This document shows, in pieces, positions 40,155-51,591 of a stretch of 64,000 nt of DNA (positions are counted from its first letter, which is position 1; each line of letters starts with the position of its first letter). Made by a program: the position numbers and the translations under genes. The notes beneath the pieces were generated by a model that was given only the letters and a program-made list of their open reading frames with translations, had not been told where the DNA came from and did no database searches. Source of the DNA: Ichthyophis bannanicus (taxonomy: Eukaryota > Chordata > Amphibia > Gymnophiona > Ichthyophiidae); assembly GCA_033557465.1 (NCBI GenBank), contig CM066045.1, positions 132,205,596 through 132,269,595 on the forward strand, read 5' to 3'.

Positions 40155-43140
40155 AAATAAATTACCTTTTATGTATTTTTGGTTTTTGAGTTTCGTTTTG
40201 GGTTTTTGGAGTGCTGTTTCCTCGGCCACCTTTTTATGTTTTGACTTTTTACTATTGATGTTATTATTGGTTTACAAGGAACAGCATAACATAATCTCAA
40301 GAGATTTGTTTTACAATAAATAGGGGTAGAGAACTTGGAGGTAAGTATGGGTTAACTATGCTAATTGGATTGAGAATCAGTAGACATCAGAAGAATAGTA
40401 GTAGGGGGAGGAACCACTCATATTTACAATAGGGATAAATTCAGGGGTATTTTAGGCAGACAGGAGAGCATGTAGATTTCATAGTTATGTAATGCCATTA
40501 GGTCCGTAGTATTGTCTGAAAAGGTGTGTTTTGAGTAATTTTTTTCATATCTTTTGTCGATTGTGTAGATCTGATGGCTTTGTGTAAAGAGTTCCAATTT
40601 GTGGGGACATAAAGCGAGAAAGCCCTAATGGCTTTGTGTAAAGAGTTCCAATTTGTGGGGACATAAAGCGAGAAAGCCTTATTGTCTGTTACTTGTCTGT
40701 CTGGTTTTGAGTGGAGCGATGATCAGGAGATTCTTGGTTGCTGTTCTTTAGGTCTCGTTGTGGAGGTTTTTGTAATTTGATCATTTGAGAGGTTATGAAA
40801 TATTTTGTTTGTGGTAGTTATGGCTTTGTTTTAGTCTGTTGTGATATTGGTAGCCAGTGTAGGCCTTTCAAGATTGGCGTTATGTGCTGTTGATTTGTAC
40901 TGGCTGTTAGGATTCTGGCAGCAATATTTTGTACTAGCTGTAGCGGATATAGTGCATGTTTTGAGAGGCCTTGATAGATAATGTTTCCATAGTCCAGGTG
41001 GAGTGTAATGATGGCTTGCATGACAGATCTGAAATCATTGTCCTGTAACAGCTGTCGTAAGGGCTTGAGTAGTTTCAGTTTCCACTATGCTGTTTTTTGC
41101 TGTATTTTTGATGTGTGCAAGCATGTTTAGGCTGCTGTCAATATTTATACCCAGATACTTGATGCCCTTATTTATTGAAATGTCTGCATTACATGCTATG
41201 ATCTTGTCTGGTGGATTAAAATCCTGGTCTCTGAATATAAGTAGAGCTTCTGTTTTGCTTTTGTTAACTGTAAGATTAATGTCTTTAAGGAGGTTTGTAG
41301 CAGCGGAGAAGACATCAGATATGATTGTGAAATCAGGGTTGGTGGTATTAAATGGCATTTGAATGTATGTTAAATAATAATCTGGAAAGAGCTACCTTGT
41401 GTTTAGTTAAATAGTTTTGAGTTGGAGGGACCGACTTTTGTTTGCATGGTTCTTTCCATGAGATAAGATTTGAACCATTTTAATGTGGCGTCGGTCAGAC
41501 CAATGTTGCTGAGTCTATGTAGCAGGATTTGATGAGATACTGAGTCAAATGCTGCGCTGATATCAAGGAAGATTATGACAAATCCTTGTTGAGGCTTGTC
41601 CAAGCCTATGATGAGTCGATTGAAGAGATCAGTTAGGAGGTTGCTGTGCCATGCTGTTGGGAGTCCAGAGGAGCGTGTGAATAAACATGGTCTTGAAGTT
41701 GTTGTATGGCTTTCTCGATTATTTTGGCTAAGAATGGGATGCTGGCAATTGGTCTATATGAACTAGGGTGTTTTGTGTCTGATGACGTCTTCTTTAGTGT
41801 AGGATGTATTGAAGCCTGTTTGATAGCTGGTGTTAGGTATCCTTTAGAAAGGGAGGTGTGGACTATCTTTAGAATGGTCTGAGTAAACTGGTTGTGGAGG
41901 GTTTTTAGCCATGTCACTTGACGGGTCTAGAGTTGAAGTTGTGGTATTGATACCGTTGATGATATCTAATAGTTCTCTTTTGATTATTAGGCTGAAGTTG
42001 TGCCAGAGGTGGTTTTCAGTTGTGCTGTTTCGTTGCTGCGATGGTTTATAAGGTTGTAGCATTGATAGGGTTTGTTTGTTGGAGAGGAAGTCAACCATAA
42101 CTTTTGGATCTACTTGGACTTTTATATTTGCTGTGTCTGTTGGGTTGGTATTATTGGTCAATTGGCACACAATCGAAAATAATTCCCTAGGGTGGTTGAG
42201 TGATTTTGTAAGAATGCTTGTGATGATTTCTTTTTGGGCTTTGTTACATATGTGGTTGTATTCTTTTTTTTTTTTTGTTGCGAAGCTGTGTCTTGATAGT
42301 ATCATCTCGCGACCGTTTCCATTTTCTTTCTAAGCATCTGGGGGGGGGTGAAGATTTATATTGTTTTGTTGATTGACATTCATTGAATGTAGCGGCATCA
42401 TTTATTGTTTTGTTCCAGGAGCTGATGAATCCATCTAAATCAGGTATATCAGAGTCTAAAAGTGTGGAGACCTTGTCCAGGATGTGTTGTGGGTTGAATG
42501 CCTTGAAATGTCGTCTGTATTGGTGCTGTAGAGGAGTGTTTGGTTGGAAATAGTTGGTTGGTATATTTCGAGATATCATGGCATGGTCTGACCGTGATAT
42601 GGGGTCGATTTGTAAGTTCAGATCTGCTTTATGTAGAGTGTTTGGTACAAATATAAGGTCAAAAGGGGATCCTTTTCAGTGGGTTGGTACATTATCTGGT
42701 TCAGTTGTAGAGATTCCATTGCTCTTAGGAATGCACTGGCTTGCTTTAATGTGGCTGTTGGGAGGTTAAGGTCCCCCATGAGTGTGAAGTGATATTTTGA
42801 AGCTGTATGGGTGCATACTTTGTCTAAAATAGCTGATAGATCGTCTGCGTTAGTGTTAGGTTTTCTATATGTTAAGCATATAGTGTGCTCAGTGTTGAAG
42901 ATTGTTAAGTAGTCTATTGTTTGTAATGACTGAGAGCTTATCAAGGAGAAATTGAGCTGTTTTTTGGCAAGGATAGTACTCCTCCCCCTCTTTTTTCTAA
43001 TCTGGGGCAGTTAAACAGCGTGTTTTGAGATGTAAGCAGTTGGTTGAGGAGGACATTGACAGTGTTGGTGATCCAACTTTCAGTGATCCACATTAAGTTG
43101 GTGTCTGTATGTTGTATATGGTCCACTATTATCTGAATTT
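40155..43140 (-). pseudogene. L2-like LINE, minus strand, endonuclease and RT remnants
   Basis: Read from 43126 downward: apurinic-endonuclease-like blocks ('TNLMWITESWI' near 43090, 'FTLMGDLNLPTA' near 42780), a spacer region (42579-41844), and RT blocks: 'HPSSYRPIASIPFLAKIIEK' near 41710-41770, 'IIFLDISAAFDSVSHQIL' near 41520-41580, 'INLTVNKSKTEALLIF', 'IKYLGINIDSSLNML' near 41115-41165, 'HLDYGNIIYQGLS' near 40970-41010 and 'LHWLPIS' near 40840. Each is in a separate frame with stops between. Near 40571-40680 a 54-bp unit is tandemly duplicated. Inactive. Confidence 0.8.
40571..40680. repeat. 54-bp tandem duplication
   Basis: Unit 'tgatggctttgtgtaaagag...' beginning at 40572 is repeated from 40626 with one visible substitution ('taatgg'). 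Confidence 0.85.
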
Positions 43141-43904
43141 TATTACGGACAGAGCGAGCAGGATAATTTTATAAATATTTTCTTTGTGTAAAATGGCTTT
43201 TATAAAGTTTCTGCAAGAGTTGTATGCGTAAAAGAACGCACAGTGAAGAAAAAGCATATACTTGTATGTGACGTTAGTATAGGCATATTTTGAGGAGAAG
43301 CTTCACAGAATTAGTGTATATATGTTCTTTATAAAATTCATGTAGTCAAATAGATTATTCATTTACATCAGTTCTGAGCCAGGCATAAATGTCCATGGTT
43401 TCAATCTAGCCTTGATTTTTGACACTTTTCCCCTAGTATTTTATAAAGATACACAGGCTTCTATGTGGTATTATAAAACAGGCAAATTCTTTCCCTCTCC
43501 ACTTAGGCAACCTGCTATAAAATTATCTTGAAAGAGCAACACGACACGAAAATATGCATAAGAATATGCAGGGTTGAAAAATCCCAAAAAAGGATGTTTA
43601 CCAATGGACCAACCTCAATTTCACATAGGCATTATTCAGCACCTGAGATGTCTAACTCAACTTAGTAGCTAGATTCCAAGCAAACCCCCAAACTGCTTGC
43701 TTTAGATGAGATTGGAATACTACGGTCATCAATCTCTGGGCATCCACATAACTTGTCCCAATCTATCATACCCAAATCCAAGATTTCCATTTTATCTTTA
43801 TTTGACACTAAATAGCTTCTGTTCAGTCATCCTGTAGCTTCTGCTAGGGAAACATTTAAATTCTTCACCCCTCCTCAATATTCTCCCTCAGGCATGTCAC
43901 AATG
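43141..43904. other. No recognised feature
   Basis: About 760 bases, AT-rich, no conserved coding block seen on either strand and no clear repeat. Could be unique host DNA or an old repeat. Confidence 0.5.
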
Positions 43905-43907
43905 TTT

Positions 43908-44085
43908 CTCCGGGAAAAAGCAGGAAGTCAGTCCTCACATATGGGTGACGTCGACGCCAACAGAGCCCACGCGGAGCAAATCCCCAGCTTTCAAAGAAAG
44001 CCTTTGGGAATTGCTACCATGCATGCGTGGTCCTCTTCCCTCCCAAGGGTGCCATCTTGCTCAGTGTCCCTTTTTCCGCGGAGCC
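43908..44085 (+). repeat. D9 left ITR
   Basis: Type B left ITR with 'cacatatgggtgacgtcg', 'cccagctttcaaagaaag', 'catgcatgcgtgg', 'gccatcttgctcag'; pairs with about 49868-50025. Confidence 0.88.
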
Positions 44086-44310
44086 CATCAGAGGTAGTTT
44101 GTCCCTATCCCGGAAAAAGTTGATTTTTTTTGTGCCTTTTTGGCTGTCTTCATTCTCGTGCCGGTACCCTTTCCCACCCCAGCCTCGGTAAATCGGTATC
44201 GGGTTGGTTCCTCTGTTTTCTACTAAGTTTTTGATTTTCTTTCTTTGGGCCTCTTTTCCTCACTGAAAGCCCAAAGGGTCTTCATCCTTGCTGGGGTCCT
44301 TTTTCCCCCC

Positions 44311-46190
44311 CCTGGCTACCAGCGGGTTCAAAAAGTGCGTTTGGTGCGGGAAAATCATGTCCCTCACTGATATGCCTGACTGTTGCCTCCAGTGCCTCGG
44401 CTCAGACCACGACCCGTGGGTTGTGGCCTGTTCAAAAAGATGTCCTCGAAGGCCTTGAGGCGCCGCCAGCAGCAGCATGATAAAATTTTCCCCGATTCCC
44501 CCATGCCTCCGAGAGCCAGGATCTTGTTTGAGGCCTCCGTGCCTCGGGAGGAGCACGCTGAACCTGAGTGTCATTGGGGGTCCTCGGAGAGGGGGTCTCC
44601 CTCGATGGAACCAAAGAGAAGGAAGAAACCCTCAAAGGTGTCGTCCCTGGACAGTTCCGACTGGCCGGGTTCCTCTTGGGGCAGGTCGTGGATCCCCGAG
44701 TGCCTGCCCGAGGCATCGGAGAAGGAGTGTCCAGCCAAGGTTCCTCGCAGGGACCCGGTCGCGGATCGACCTAGGCAAGTACATACTGTCCTAGTCGAGG
44801 ACTCCCCTCTAGGGGAAATGGCTTCAGAGCTAAGTGCATCGATGCTCGAGCCGAGGCCTGCAGAGCCTCCAGGATGGCGGCCTTGGAGCGCAGTGTAACT
44901 GCCTTCATGCAGCAGCAGCGGGCACTGATGTCCAGCACGTCCGGTTCCTCTGCCCCGACCACCGGGCGTTCGATGTCAGAGTTGACCCCGGAGGCCGAGT
45001 CGATCCTCTGCCGAGGTCATGCTTGGCCTCCCGCTCATTGGGACCGAGGTTGTCCCCACCAAGCCTGCAGGCGTCAGGGCGGATGTTGCCGGGGCCCTCG
45101 AGGCCCGAGGAGCTCCACGAGTCTTCCTCGGAGGCCTCGGCTTGGGAGACCGAGGATAAGGAGTCCCCAGACACTCGTCGTCATCAAGATGTCCCGTCCG
45201 ATTCCCCGGTATCTGATCCTCAGGGAAGGTCCCCACCGGAGGATATGGGTTTTCTGGACTTCATTTGGGATATGTTCAAGGCCTTAGCTTTCCCAGCGTA
45301 GTCCGAGGAGGATCCTCGAGCCGACGATCTCGAGATCCTCCAGTACAAGGCTCCACCTTGGGAGACCCTCATGGTGCCCATTCTTCCTATCCTGGAATGA
45401 CTTATGCTCTGCATGTGGGAGATGCCGGCGACGATGCTGGTAATGCAAGCGGCACGACTCGATGTATCAATTCCGCCGGAGCCCTGGGTTTCAAAAATCA
45501 CAATTGCTGCACAACTCCATAGTTGTGGAGTCGTCCATGTGCTGTCTGAAGAATCAGAAGACGCACTCCTCAGTGCTCCCTGGCAAGGAGGCCCGCACCT
45601 TGGATGCCCTTGTCTGGAAGTGTTACCTTGGTGCAATGCTGAATTGTCGGATCGAGGCCTACCAGCTGTACATGGGCATGTACCTGAGAGACCTGGCGAA
45701 GACGCTCGCCATGTTATTGGTTGGTCTCTCATAGGAGCCTTTGTATCGATTCAAGGGCTTGTCCAAAGCTATCTGTGAATGCTCCAAGTTCCTGTCTCAG
45801 ACGGCCTATGATGGGTTCGAGTCAGCGGCCAGGGTTCTGTGGTGCACGCTGCCAAGCTTGGTTTCAGTCGTCGGACCTTGAACAATGGGTTCAGGACAAC
45901 TTGGTCAATGTCCCATGCTGAGGGGAGAACCTCTTGGGAAAACCCATGACCGACAAGGCTGCCGAGCTGGAGACAGAGTTCATGACGAGGACTAGGCTCT
46001 CTAAGAAGACCTCTGCCCCTGCCCTTTTACCCGAGGAAGTCCACTGCTTACCGAAACTACCCCCCTTACCAGGCCTCCCCGGCTCCCCAACAAGGGCAGC
46101 AGGCCAAGGGACAGGAGCATGGCCCGTGTAAGCAGAAGGCCCCCAAGCTCCGGCTCCGGCCCCGACCCAGCTTGGAAGGGGATTTTGACT
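44311..46190 (+). pseudogene. D9 gag remnant (type B)
   Basis: The expected start codon reads CTG at 44312 (elsewhere ATGGCTACCAGCGGG). The Cys/His cluster follows: 'CVWCGKIMSLTDMPDCCLQC' then 'SDHD'. 'KMSSKALRRRQQQHDKIFPD' near 44440-44500; a Ser/Pro/Arg-rich middle; 'GFLDFIWDMFKALAFPA' near 45248-45300; 'HNSIVVESSMCCLKNQKTHS' near 45510-45570; 'MLNCRIEAYQLYMGMYLRDLAKT' (first 20 shown diagnostic) near 45635-45705; 'DLEQWVQDNLVNVPC' near 45875-45920; then a Pro/Gln-rich tail. At least three frame changes. Confidence 0.7.
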
Positions 46191-46332
46191 CCTGCAGCAT
46201 GGCCCCTCTCCCATCCGGAGCTTGGCAGCCCACAGGAGGTCGGCTCACCCTGTATGCCCACAGGTGGGGAGCTATCACCATTAATTCCTGGGCATTACAG
46301 GTGATCAGGGAGGGATACCGCCTCCATCTAGC

Positions 46333-46830
46333 TCAAATGCTACTACTACTACTAAGCATTTATAAAGCGCTACCAGGCGCACGCAGCGCTGTACAATGAA
46401 AACACAAAAAGACAGTCCCTGCTCAAAAGAGCTTACAATCTAAAAAGACAAAGCAAGAAAAGGAGTAGAAAAAAGATAAGAACAAGGGCAAAGAGACAAG
46501 AGCAGGAGAGACAGGACAAAGGAAAGAGGTAAGAACAAGTGTAAGAGGAAGAAAGAAAGGTGAAATAAAAGAGGGGAAGGAAGGAGAATAGCAAAATCAA
46601 GAGCCAAAGGCAGAGGTGAAAAGATGAGCTTTTAACTTGAGTTTGAAGAGGGGCAAAGAAGATGCCTGACATATAGACAAAGGAAGTTTATTCCAAGCGT
46701 AAGGAACAGCAAGGTGAAAAGAGCGGAATCTGGAGTTGGCAATAGAGGAGAAGGGCATAGCAAGAAGCAACTGGGAAGAAGAACGGAGTACACAAGGGGG
46801 GAAATAGGGAGAAATGAGAGAAGAAAGGTA
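46333..46830 (-). mobile_element. L2-like LINE 3' end inserted in D9
   Basis: Minus strand encodes the RT C-terminus ('FHLAVPYAWNKLPLSI', 'FKLKLKAHLFTSAFGS', near 46730-46600), then the 3' region with 'ttgtaagctcttttgagcag' and 'ttgtacagcgctgcgtgcgc', and a (TAG)n tail at 46333-46347. It lies between 'IREGYRLHLAQ' and 'LKELADLFEDHAVEL' of D9. 5'-truncated. Confidence 0.85.
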
Positions 46831-47650
46831 CTGAAGGAGTTGGCAGATCTTTTCGAGGACCATGCGGTGGAACTGATGCCCCACCAGTTCAAGGGCAAGG
46901 GGTTCTACTCCAGGTACTTCCTCGTGCCAAAGAGAACAGGGGGCCTAAGGCCCATCCTCGACCTGCGCAACCTCTACAAATTCCTGGTGAGGGAAAAGTT
47001 CAAGATGCTCTCCCTTGGAATATTGCTGCCTTACCTCCGCCAGGGAGACTGGCTATGCTTCTTAGATTTAAAGGATGCCTACACACACAACCTAATCCAC
47101 CCAAGCCACAGGCAATACATACGCTTTGTGGTAGGGGGCAATCATTACCAATACAGGGTGCTTCCCTTTGGCCTTGCCTCGGCCTCCAGGGTATTCACAA
47201 AATGCCTGGTGGTGGTTGCCGCCTTTCTCAGGCTTCAAGGGATCTTTGTCTTCTCCTCTCTCGATGACGGGCTCATTAGGAGCACTACGGCTCCTGAGGT
47301 GTAGCAGGCCACAACTCGCACCACCCAGGTCCTTCAACACTTGGTTTTGTTATCAACTACCCCAAGTCCAGTCTTTGCACGGCACAAGAGCTGGAATTCA
47401 TTGGGGCAAGGATCAACACCCTTCAGTCGAAAGCCTTCCGGCCTGCAGACAGGGCAAGCAGGCTCATGGCACTAGCCAAAGACATAAAGCACCATTCCTC
47501 AGTGCCAGCAAGTTCATCTGGTGGCCTCATTGGGCACATGGCCTCCATGGTCCATGTCACTCCAGATGCCCGACTCCACATGCAAACTGCGCAGTGGTGC
47601 CTCAGGAATCAGTGGTCCCAGGCCATGGGACATCTCCATGACAGGTTCAG
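46831..47650 (+). pseudogene. D9 RT remnant, catalytic box changed
   Basis: 'ELADLFEDHAVELMPHQFKG' and 'FYSRYFLVPKRTGGLRPILDL' (near 46850-46970), motif A 'CFLDLKDAYTHNLI' near 47055-47100, 'YRVLPFGLASASRVFTKCLV' near 47150-47210. The catalytic box reads SLDDG where other copies have YLDDW, so the first Tyr is lost. The open frame ends at a stop near 47304, then continues in other frames to 'LGHMASMVHVTPDARLHM' near 47535-47590. Confidence 0.8.
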
Positions 47651-47704
47651 AGTTACCAGGCACCTGGTGCAGTCCCTGACATGATGGCTCTCGCCCATCA
47701 CTTG

Positions 47705-48425
47705 TAGATGGGGATGCCCTTCCAGACCCCTCACCACAGGGGCCTCACCACAGATGCCTCCCTGGTGGGCTGGGGAGCCCATTGTCAGGGATACTGCACC
47801 CAGGGAGTTTGGTCCCCAGACGAGAGTGCTCAACAGATCAATCTTTTGGAATTGCGTGCAATCCATCTTGCCCTGAAGGCTTTCAGGCAGTGCCTGGACC
47901 ACAGGACTGTCCTGGTGCAAACGGACAAGCAGGTTGCCATGTTCTATGTGAACAAACAGGGGGCATGGGGTCCTGTGCCCTCTGTCAGGAAGCCCTAGAT
48001 CTGTGCTCTTTACAGTCCAGCAGGGCATTCTCCTCAAGACTGTATACATGCCTTACCAGGACAACTGGCTGGCTGACAGACTCAGCAGGATGTTCCAGCC
48101 GCACGAATGCCAGCTGGACGAGGAAGTAGCCAGCGGGCTTTTCCAGTCCTGGGGAGAACCAGTGATGAACCTGTTTGCAAGCCCGGACAATCACCAGTTG
48201 CCCTGCTTCTGCTCGAGGCAGCCGCACCCCGCCAGGGTGGCAGCCAACGCCTTTCTAGTCTCATGGTCAGTGGGTCTTCTTTATGCTTTTCCCCCGACGC
48301 CTCTGATTGCCAAGACTCTGTTCAAGATTCTTCACGACAGAGCTTCAGTCATCCTGATAGTTCCACGGTGGCCCAGGCAACCGTGGTTTCCACTTCTCCT
48401 ACAGCTAGCGGTGGAGGCCCCCATC
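47705..48425 (+). pseudogene. D9 RNase H and post-RNase H remnant
   Basis: 'LTTDASLVGWGAHCQG' near 47743-47790, 'QQINLLELRAIHLALKAFR' near 47832-47890, 'VQTDKQVAMFYVNKQGA' near 47915-47965 (the Asn-Asp pair reads Asp-Lys), 'NWLADRLSRMFQPHE' near 48064-48110, then 'VMNLFASPDNHQLPCF' near 48163-48212 and 'LLYAFPPTPLIAKTLF' near 48278-48325. Confidence 0.78.
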
Positions 48426-48433
48426 CCTTTGGG

Positions 48434-49564
48434 GTAAGCTCCACGGCTCCTTTCCCAGAAGGGGGGCTCTCTTTTTCATCCCATCCTCAGCTCCCTTTCG
48501 CTGACGGTGTGGCTGCTGAGAGGGTGACTCTAGCCCTGCTCCTCCTTCCGAAGGATGTGGAGGATGTTTTGCTGGCTTCACACAGAGCGTCTACCAGACG
48601 GGCTTACGCTTTTGAGTGGCGCTGGTTTGTGCTTTTGTGCGTTGAGCAAGGGGTAGACACCTTCTCTTGCCCGGTGGTTATGGTATTGCAATACCTTTTC
48701 CACCTCTCCAGGATGGGGCTTAAGTCCAACTCCGTCAGAGTGCATCTCAGTGCCCTAGCGGCAAACCACAATGAGTTGGACGGGAAGCCCCTTTCAGTTC
48801 ATCCAGTGCTGTCCTGGTTCCTAAAGTGCCTACTCCTGTCCATGCCCCCGGTCCTCCCCTCGGTGACCGAATGGTATCTCAATGTAGTGTTCGGCCAGCT
48901 CACCCGGCCGCCCTTCGAACCGTTTGCCACGTGCCACCTCCGTTATCTCTCATGGAAGGTGGTTTTCTTGGTTGCACTCATTTCCACCCGGAGGGTGAGT
49001 GAGCTCCAGGCCGTCGTGGCGGAGAGGCCTTATACCAGGTTCTACAAAAATAGGGTGGTGCTTCTCACGCACCCTAAGTTCCTTCCAAAGGTGGTCTCCT
49101 CATTCCACCTCAACCAGGAGGTGGTCCTTCCTATCTTCTTTCCCACACCGCATGCCAGTCGGGCAGAGGCGGTCCTCCAAACCTTGGACTGTAAGAGGGC
49201 TCTGTCCTTCTACATTCAACTTACTCAAGGTCACCGGAAAGCCTCTCAGCTTTTCATTTACTACGACCCCAGTATGTTGGGGGAAGCGGTGACCAAGTGT
49301 ACGCTGTCCACATGGGTGGCGGACTGTATTGCCCGGGCTTATGAGGCAGCAAAGCTTCTGCTGCAAGGCCGTGTTATGGCTCATAGGGTCAGGGTCATGG
49401 TGGTATCGGTGGCTCACCTGCGCTCTGTTACTCTAGCAGACATCTGCCGTGCCGCCACCTAGTCATCAATTCATACCTTCACAGCTCACTACTGCATGGA
49501 TAGAGAGTCCCGATGGGACAGTGCCTTCGGCCAGACCGTACTCCATAAACTTTTCGGGGTCTAG
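48434..49564 (+). pseudogene. D9 tyrosine recombinase, one nonsense codon before the catalytic Tyr
   Basis: Best preserved type B recombinase. Open from upstream to 49462: 'RASTRRAYAFEWRWFVLLC' near 48588-48640, 'NSVRVHLSALAANHNELDG', 'WYLNVVFGQLTRPPFEPFAT', catalytic Arg in STRRVSELQ near 48986-49015, 'FYKNRVVLLTHPKFLPKV', and AHRVR (His-x-x-Arg) near 49380-49394. A TAG at 49460-49462 replaces the Trp of 'AATW'. After it the frame continues with 'SIHTFTAHYCMDRES', including the Tyr codon at 49490-49492, to the stop at 49562-49564. Confidence 0.85.
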
Positions 49565-49704
49565 GCAACTCCTGCCCTGTGTTCAGGCTGCTGGAGTGCT
49601 ACTTTCCTTGGATGCAGGTCCTATTTACCTTGCAGCTGCTTGTGGCTCTCGATGAGGAAGCATTTTTTGGATATAAGTTCATGGTAGCCTGTAGCTGGGG
49701 AGTC

Positions 49705-49810
49705 CCATATGTGAAGACTGACTTCCTGCTTCTTCCTGGAGAAAGCGTAGTTACTCACCTGTAACAGGTGTTCTCTGGGGACAGTAGGAATCAGTCCTCA
49801 CAATCCTCCC
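49705..49810. repeat. D9 ICR
   Basis: Type B ICR with AAA at 49742-49744 between the half-sites; right half has ACTCACCTGTAACAGGTG. Confidence 0.88.
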
Positions 49811-49867
49811 TCTTCCCCTTGGAGTTGCAGTCCTGTTATCTTCTTTTTTTGCCGTCTTTTTAGCTAT

Positions 49868-50059
49868 GTCATTTGACTAAGCAAGATGGCACCCTTGGGC
49901 GGGAAGGGGACCACGCATGCGTGGTAGCAATTCCCAAAGGCTTTCTTTGAATGCTGGGGATTTTCTCTGTGTGGGCTCCATTGGCATTGATGTCACCCAT
50001 ATGTGAGGACTGATTCCTGCTGTCCCTGGAGAACACCTGTTACAGGTGAGTAACTATGC
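49868..50059 (-). repeat. D9 right ITR and outer extension
   Basis: Inverted partner of the left ITR, then AACACCTGTTACAGGTGAGT and AACTATGC. Confidence 0.88.
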
Positions 50060-50191
50060 TAGATGTCATTAGCATCCAAGTACATATAGCCCAAATGATA
50101 TTTCACATCAGCTACAGAAAAATATTAAAAAGGAGTGACAAAAAGAGCTGATCCCTGAGTTACTGCACAGTCTGGAAATAAGCGTCTAGAG

Positions 50192-50995
50192 CAGGGGTTC
50201 TCAACCCTGTCCTCGGGACCCACCTAGCCAGTCGGGTTTTCAGGATAACCAAAATGAATATGTATGAGAGAGATTTGCATACACTGCCTCCATTATATGT
50301 ACAGTCAAACCTCGGTTTTCGTTGGCCCCGGTTTTCGTACGTTTCGGTTTTCGACGTCTTTTCTGACTGAGATGTTGTCTCGGTTATCGGATATCGCCTC
50401 GGTTTTCGTTGTGTTACTGAACAGCTGATGGTCCCAATAGTGGCTGGTGCTGCTCCTCCTATGGGCAAGGGCAGGAATGTGGACAAATTGCCAGCCTCCA
50501 TGTGCCTCCCCAGTCCCGGCAGCACTACCCCCCGGACTCACCGATCGCGTGTTGAAGCGAAAGTCAGCTGAGCAAGAGTCAGAGTCAAGAGCCAAGGATT
50601 GCACAGAGAGGAAGGCCCCGATCTCTCCACCGCCTGCCTGTTCTCTGGAGCGCCCCCTCAGGCTCGGAGGTAGCAGGGTAGCTGTCAATGTAAGCAGGAG
50701 ATGTTGCAGTGCCGTACAGTACAATATCTGTGTGTTTTCTGTCCTGTGGACGATCGGGCAGGTGAGAGAAGTGACAGGAGCTGGGTGTCTGGAACGGATT
50801 AATTGAATTTACATTATTTCCTATGGGAAATATTGCTTCGGTTTTCGTACATTTCGGTTTTAGTCAGACTTCTTAGAATGGATTAATAATGAAAACCGAG
50901 GTTTGACTGTAAATGTATCCCATGCATATTCATTGTGGTTATCCTGAAAACCCGTCTGGCTAGGTGGGTCCCGAGGACTGGGTTGAGAACCCCTG
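50192..50995. mobile_element. hAT-type MITE, interrupted by a pogo/Tigger-like MITE
   Basis: Terminal inverted repeats start CAGGGGTTCTCAACCC and end with its inverse, and the 8-bp duplication gtctagag flanks it (50184-50191 and 50996-51003), as expected for hAT. Without the inner insert the element is about 195 bp and largely palindromic ('tcgggacccacctagccag' and inverse). No transposase. 50060-50183 holds nothing recognised. Confidence 0.85.
50302..50909. mobile_element. pogo/Tigger-like MITE
   Basis: 608 bp with inverted ends CAGTCAAACCTCGGTTTTCG (left) and its near-inverse on the right, flanked by TA on both sides (50300-50301, 50910-50911). TA duplication and end sequence fit the pogo/Tigger branch of Tc1/mariner. 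An inner pair of 'cggttttcgta' repeats is visible. No transposase frame. Confidence 0.8.
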
Positions 50996-51046
50996 GTCTA
51001 GAGGTAGTGTTTCATATGCCTTACAAGAAATGAGTAGACTCCCTTT

Positions 51047-51215
51047 CTCCAAGAATAAGCAGGAAGTCAGTCGTCACATATGGGTGACGTCGGCACCGAC
51101 GGATGGCTTGTGGAAGCATCTCTCCAGCTTTCAAAGAAAGCCTTTGGGAGATGCCACCATGCATGCATGGTGCCCTTACCGCCCAATGGTGCCATCTTTC
51201 TTAGTCTCCTTTTTT
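51047..51215 (+). repeat. D10 left ITR
   Basis: Type B left ITR (CTCCAAGAATAAGCAGGAAG..., 'ggtgacgtcggcaccgac', 'catgcatgcatgg'), partner at about 59870-60010. Leader 51216-51455 follows. Confidence 0.85.
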
Positions 51216-51455
51216 CCGCAGAGCCCTTCAGACATCTGTCTGGTTTTCCCCAGAAAAAGTTAATTTTTTTTTTTTCTTGACCTGAGATACATACTCTCTC
51301 CGGTTGTGCACTGGTACTCTTCCCGCCACCCGAACCTGATGTTCCAGCATCGAATCTCAGGTTCGTACGTTTTTTCCTTTCTGGTTCCTTCACGCCCTTT
51401 TTTCCAGCAGGCAGCACTGCGGTTCTTCGAACTCGCTGGGGTATGTTTTTCCCCC

Positions 51456-51591
51456 ACGCCTACCAGTGGGTTCAAGAAGTGTGATCGGTGTGCCAAAATC
51501 ATATCCCTTACCGATACACACGACTGCTGCTTATGCTGCTTAGGGCCGGACCACGACCCCGCGGCATGCGGTCTTCCCGTCGACTGACTCT
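51456..51591 (+). pseudogene. D10 gag N-terminus (type B)
   Basis: 'TPTSGFKKCDRCAKIISLTD' then 'THDCCLCCLGPDHDPAACG', the type B Cys/His cluster with the start codon mutated (ACG). It breaks off at about 51591, where type A leader sequence begins. Confidence 0.75.

Larger units (their letters stand above)
43908..50059 (+). mobile_element. D9: type B DIRS element
   Basis: Left boundary TTT (43905-43907), CTCCGGG variant of the left end, then gag, RT, RNase H, YR, ICR and right ITR in order. An L2 3' end interrupts it at 46333-46830. It ends with ...GTGAGTAACTATGC at 50059. It lies in DNA that I do not recognise. Its YR is nearly intact, but other frames are broken. Confidence 0.88.
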
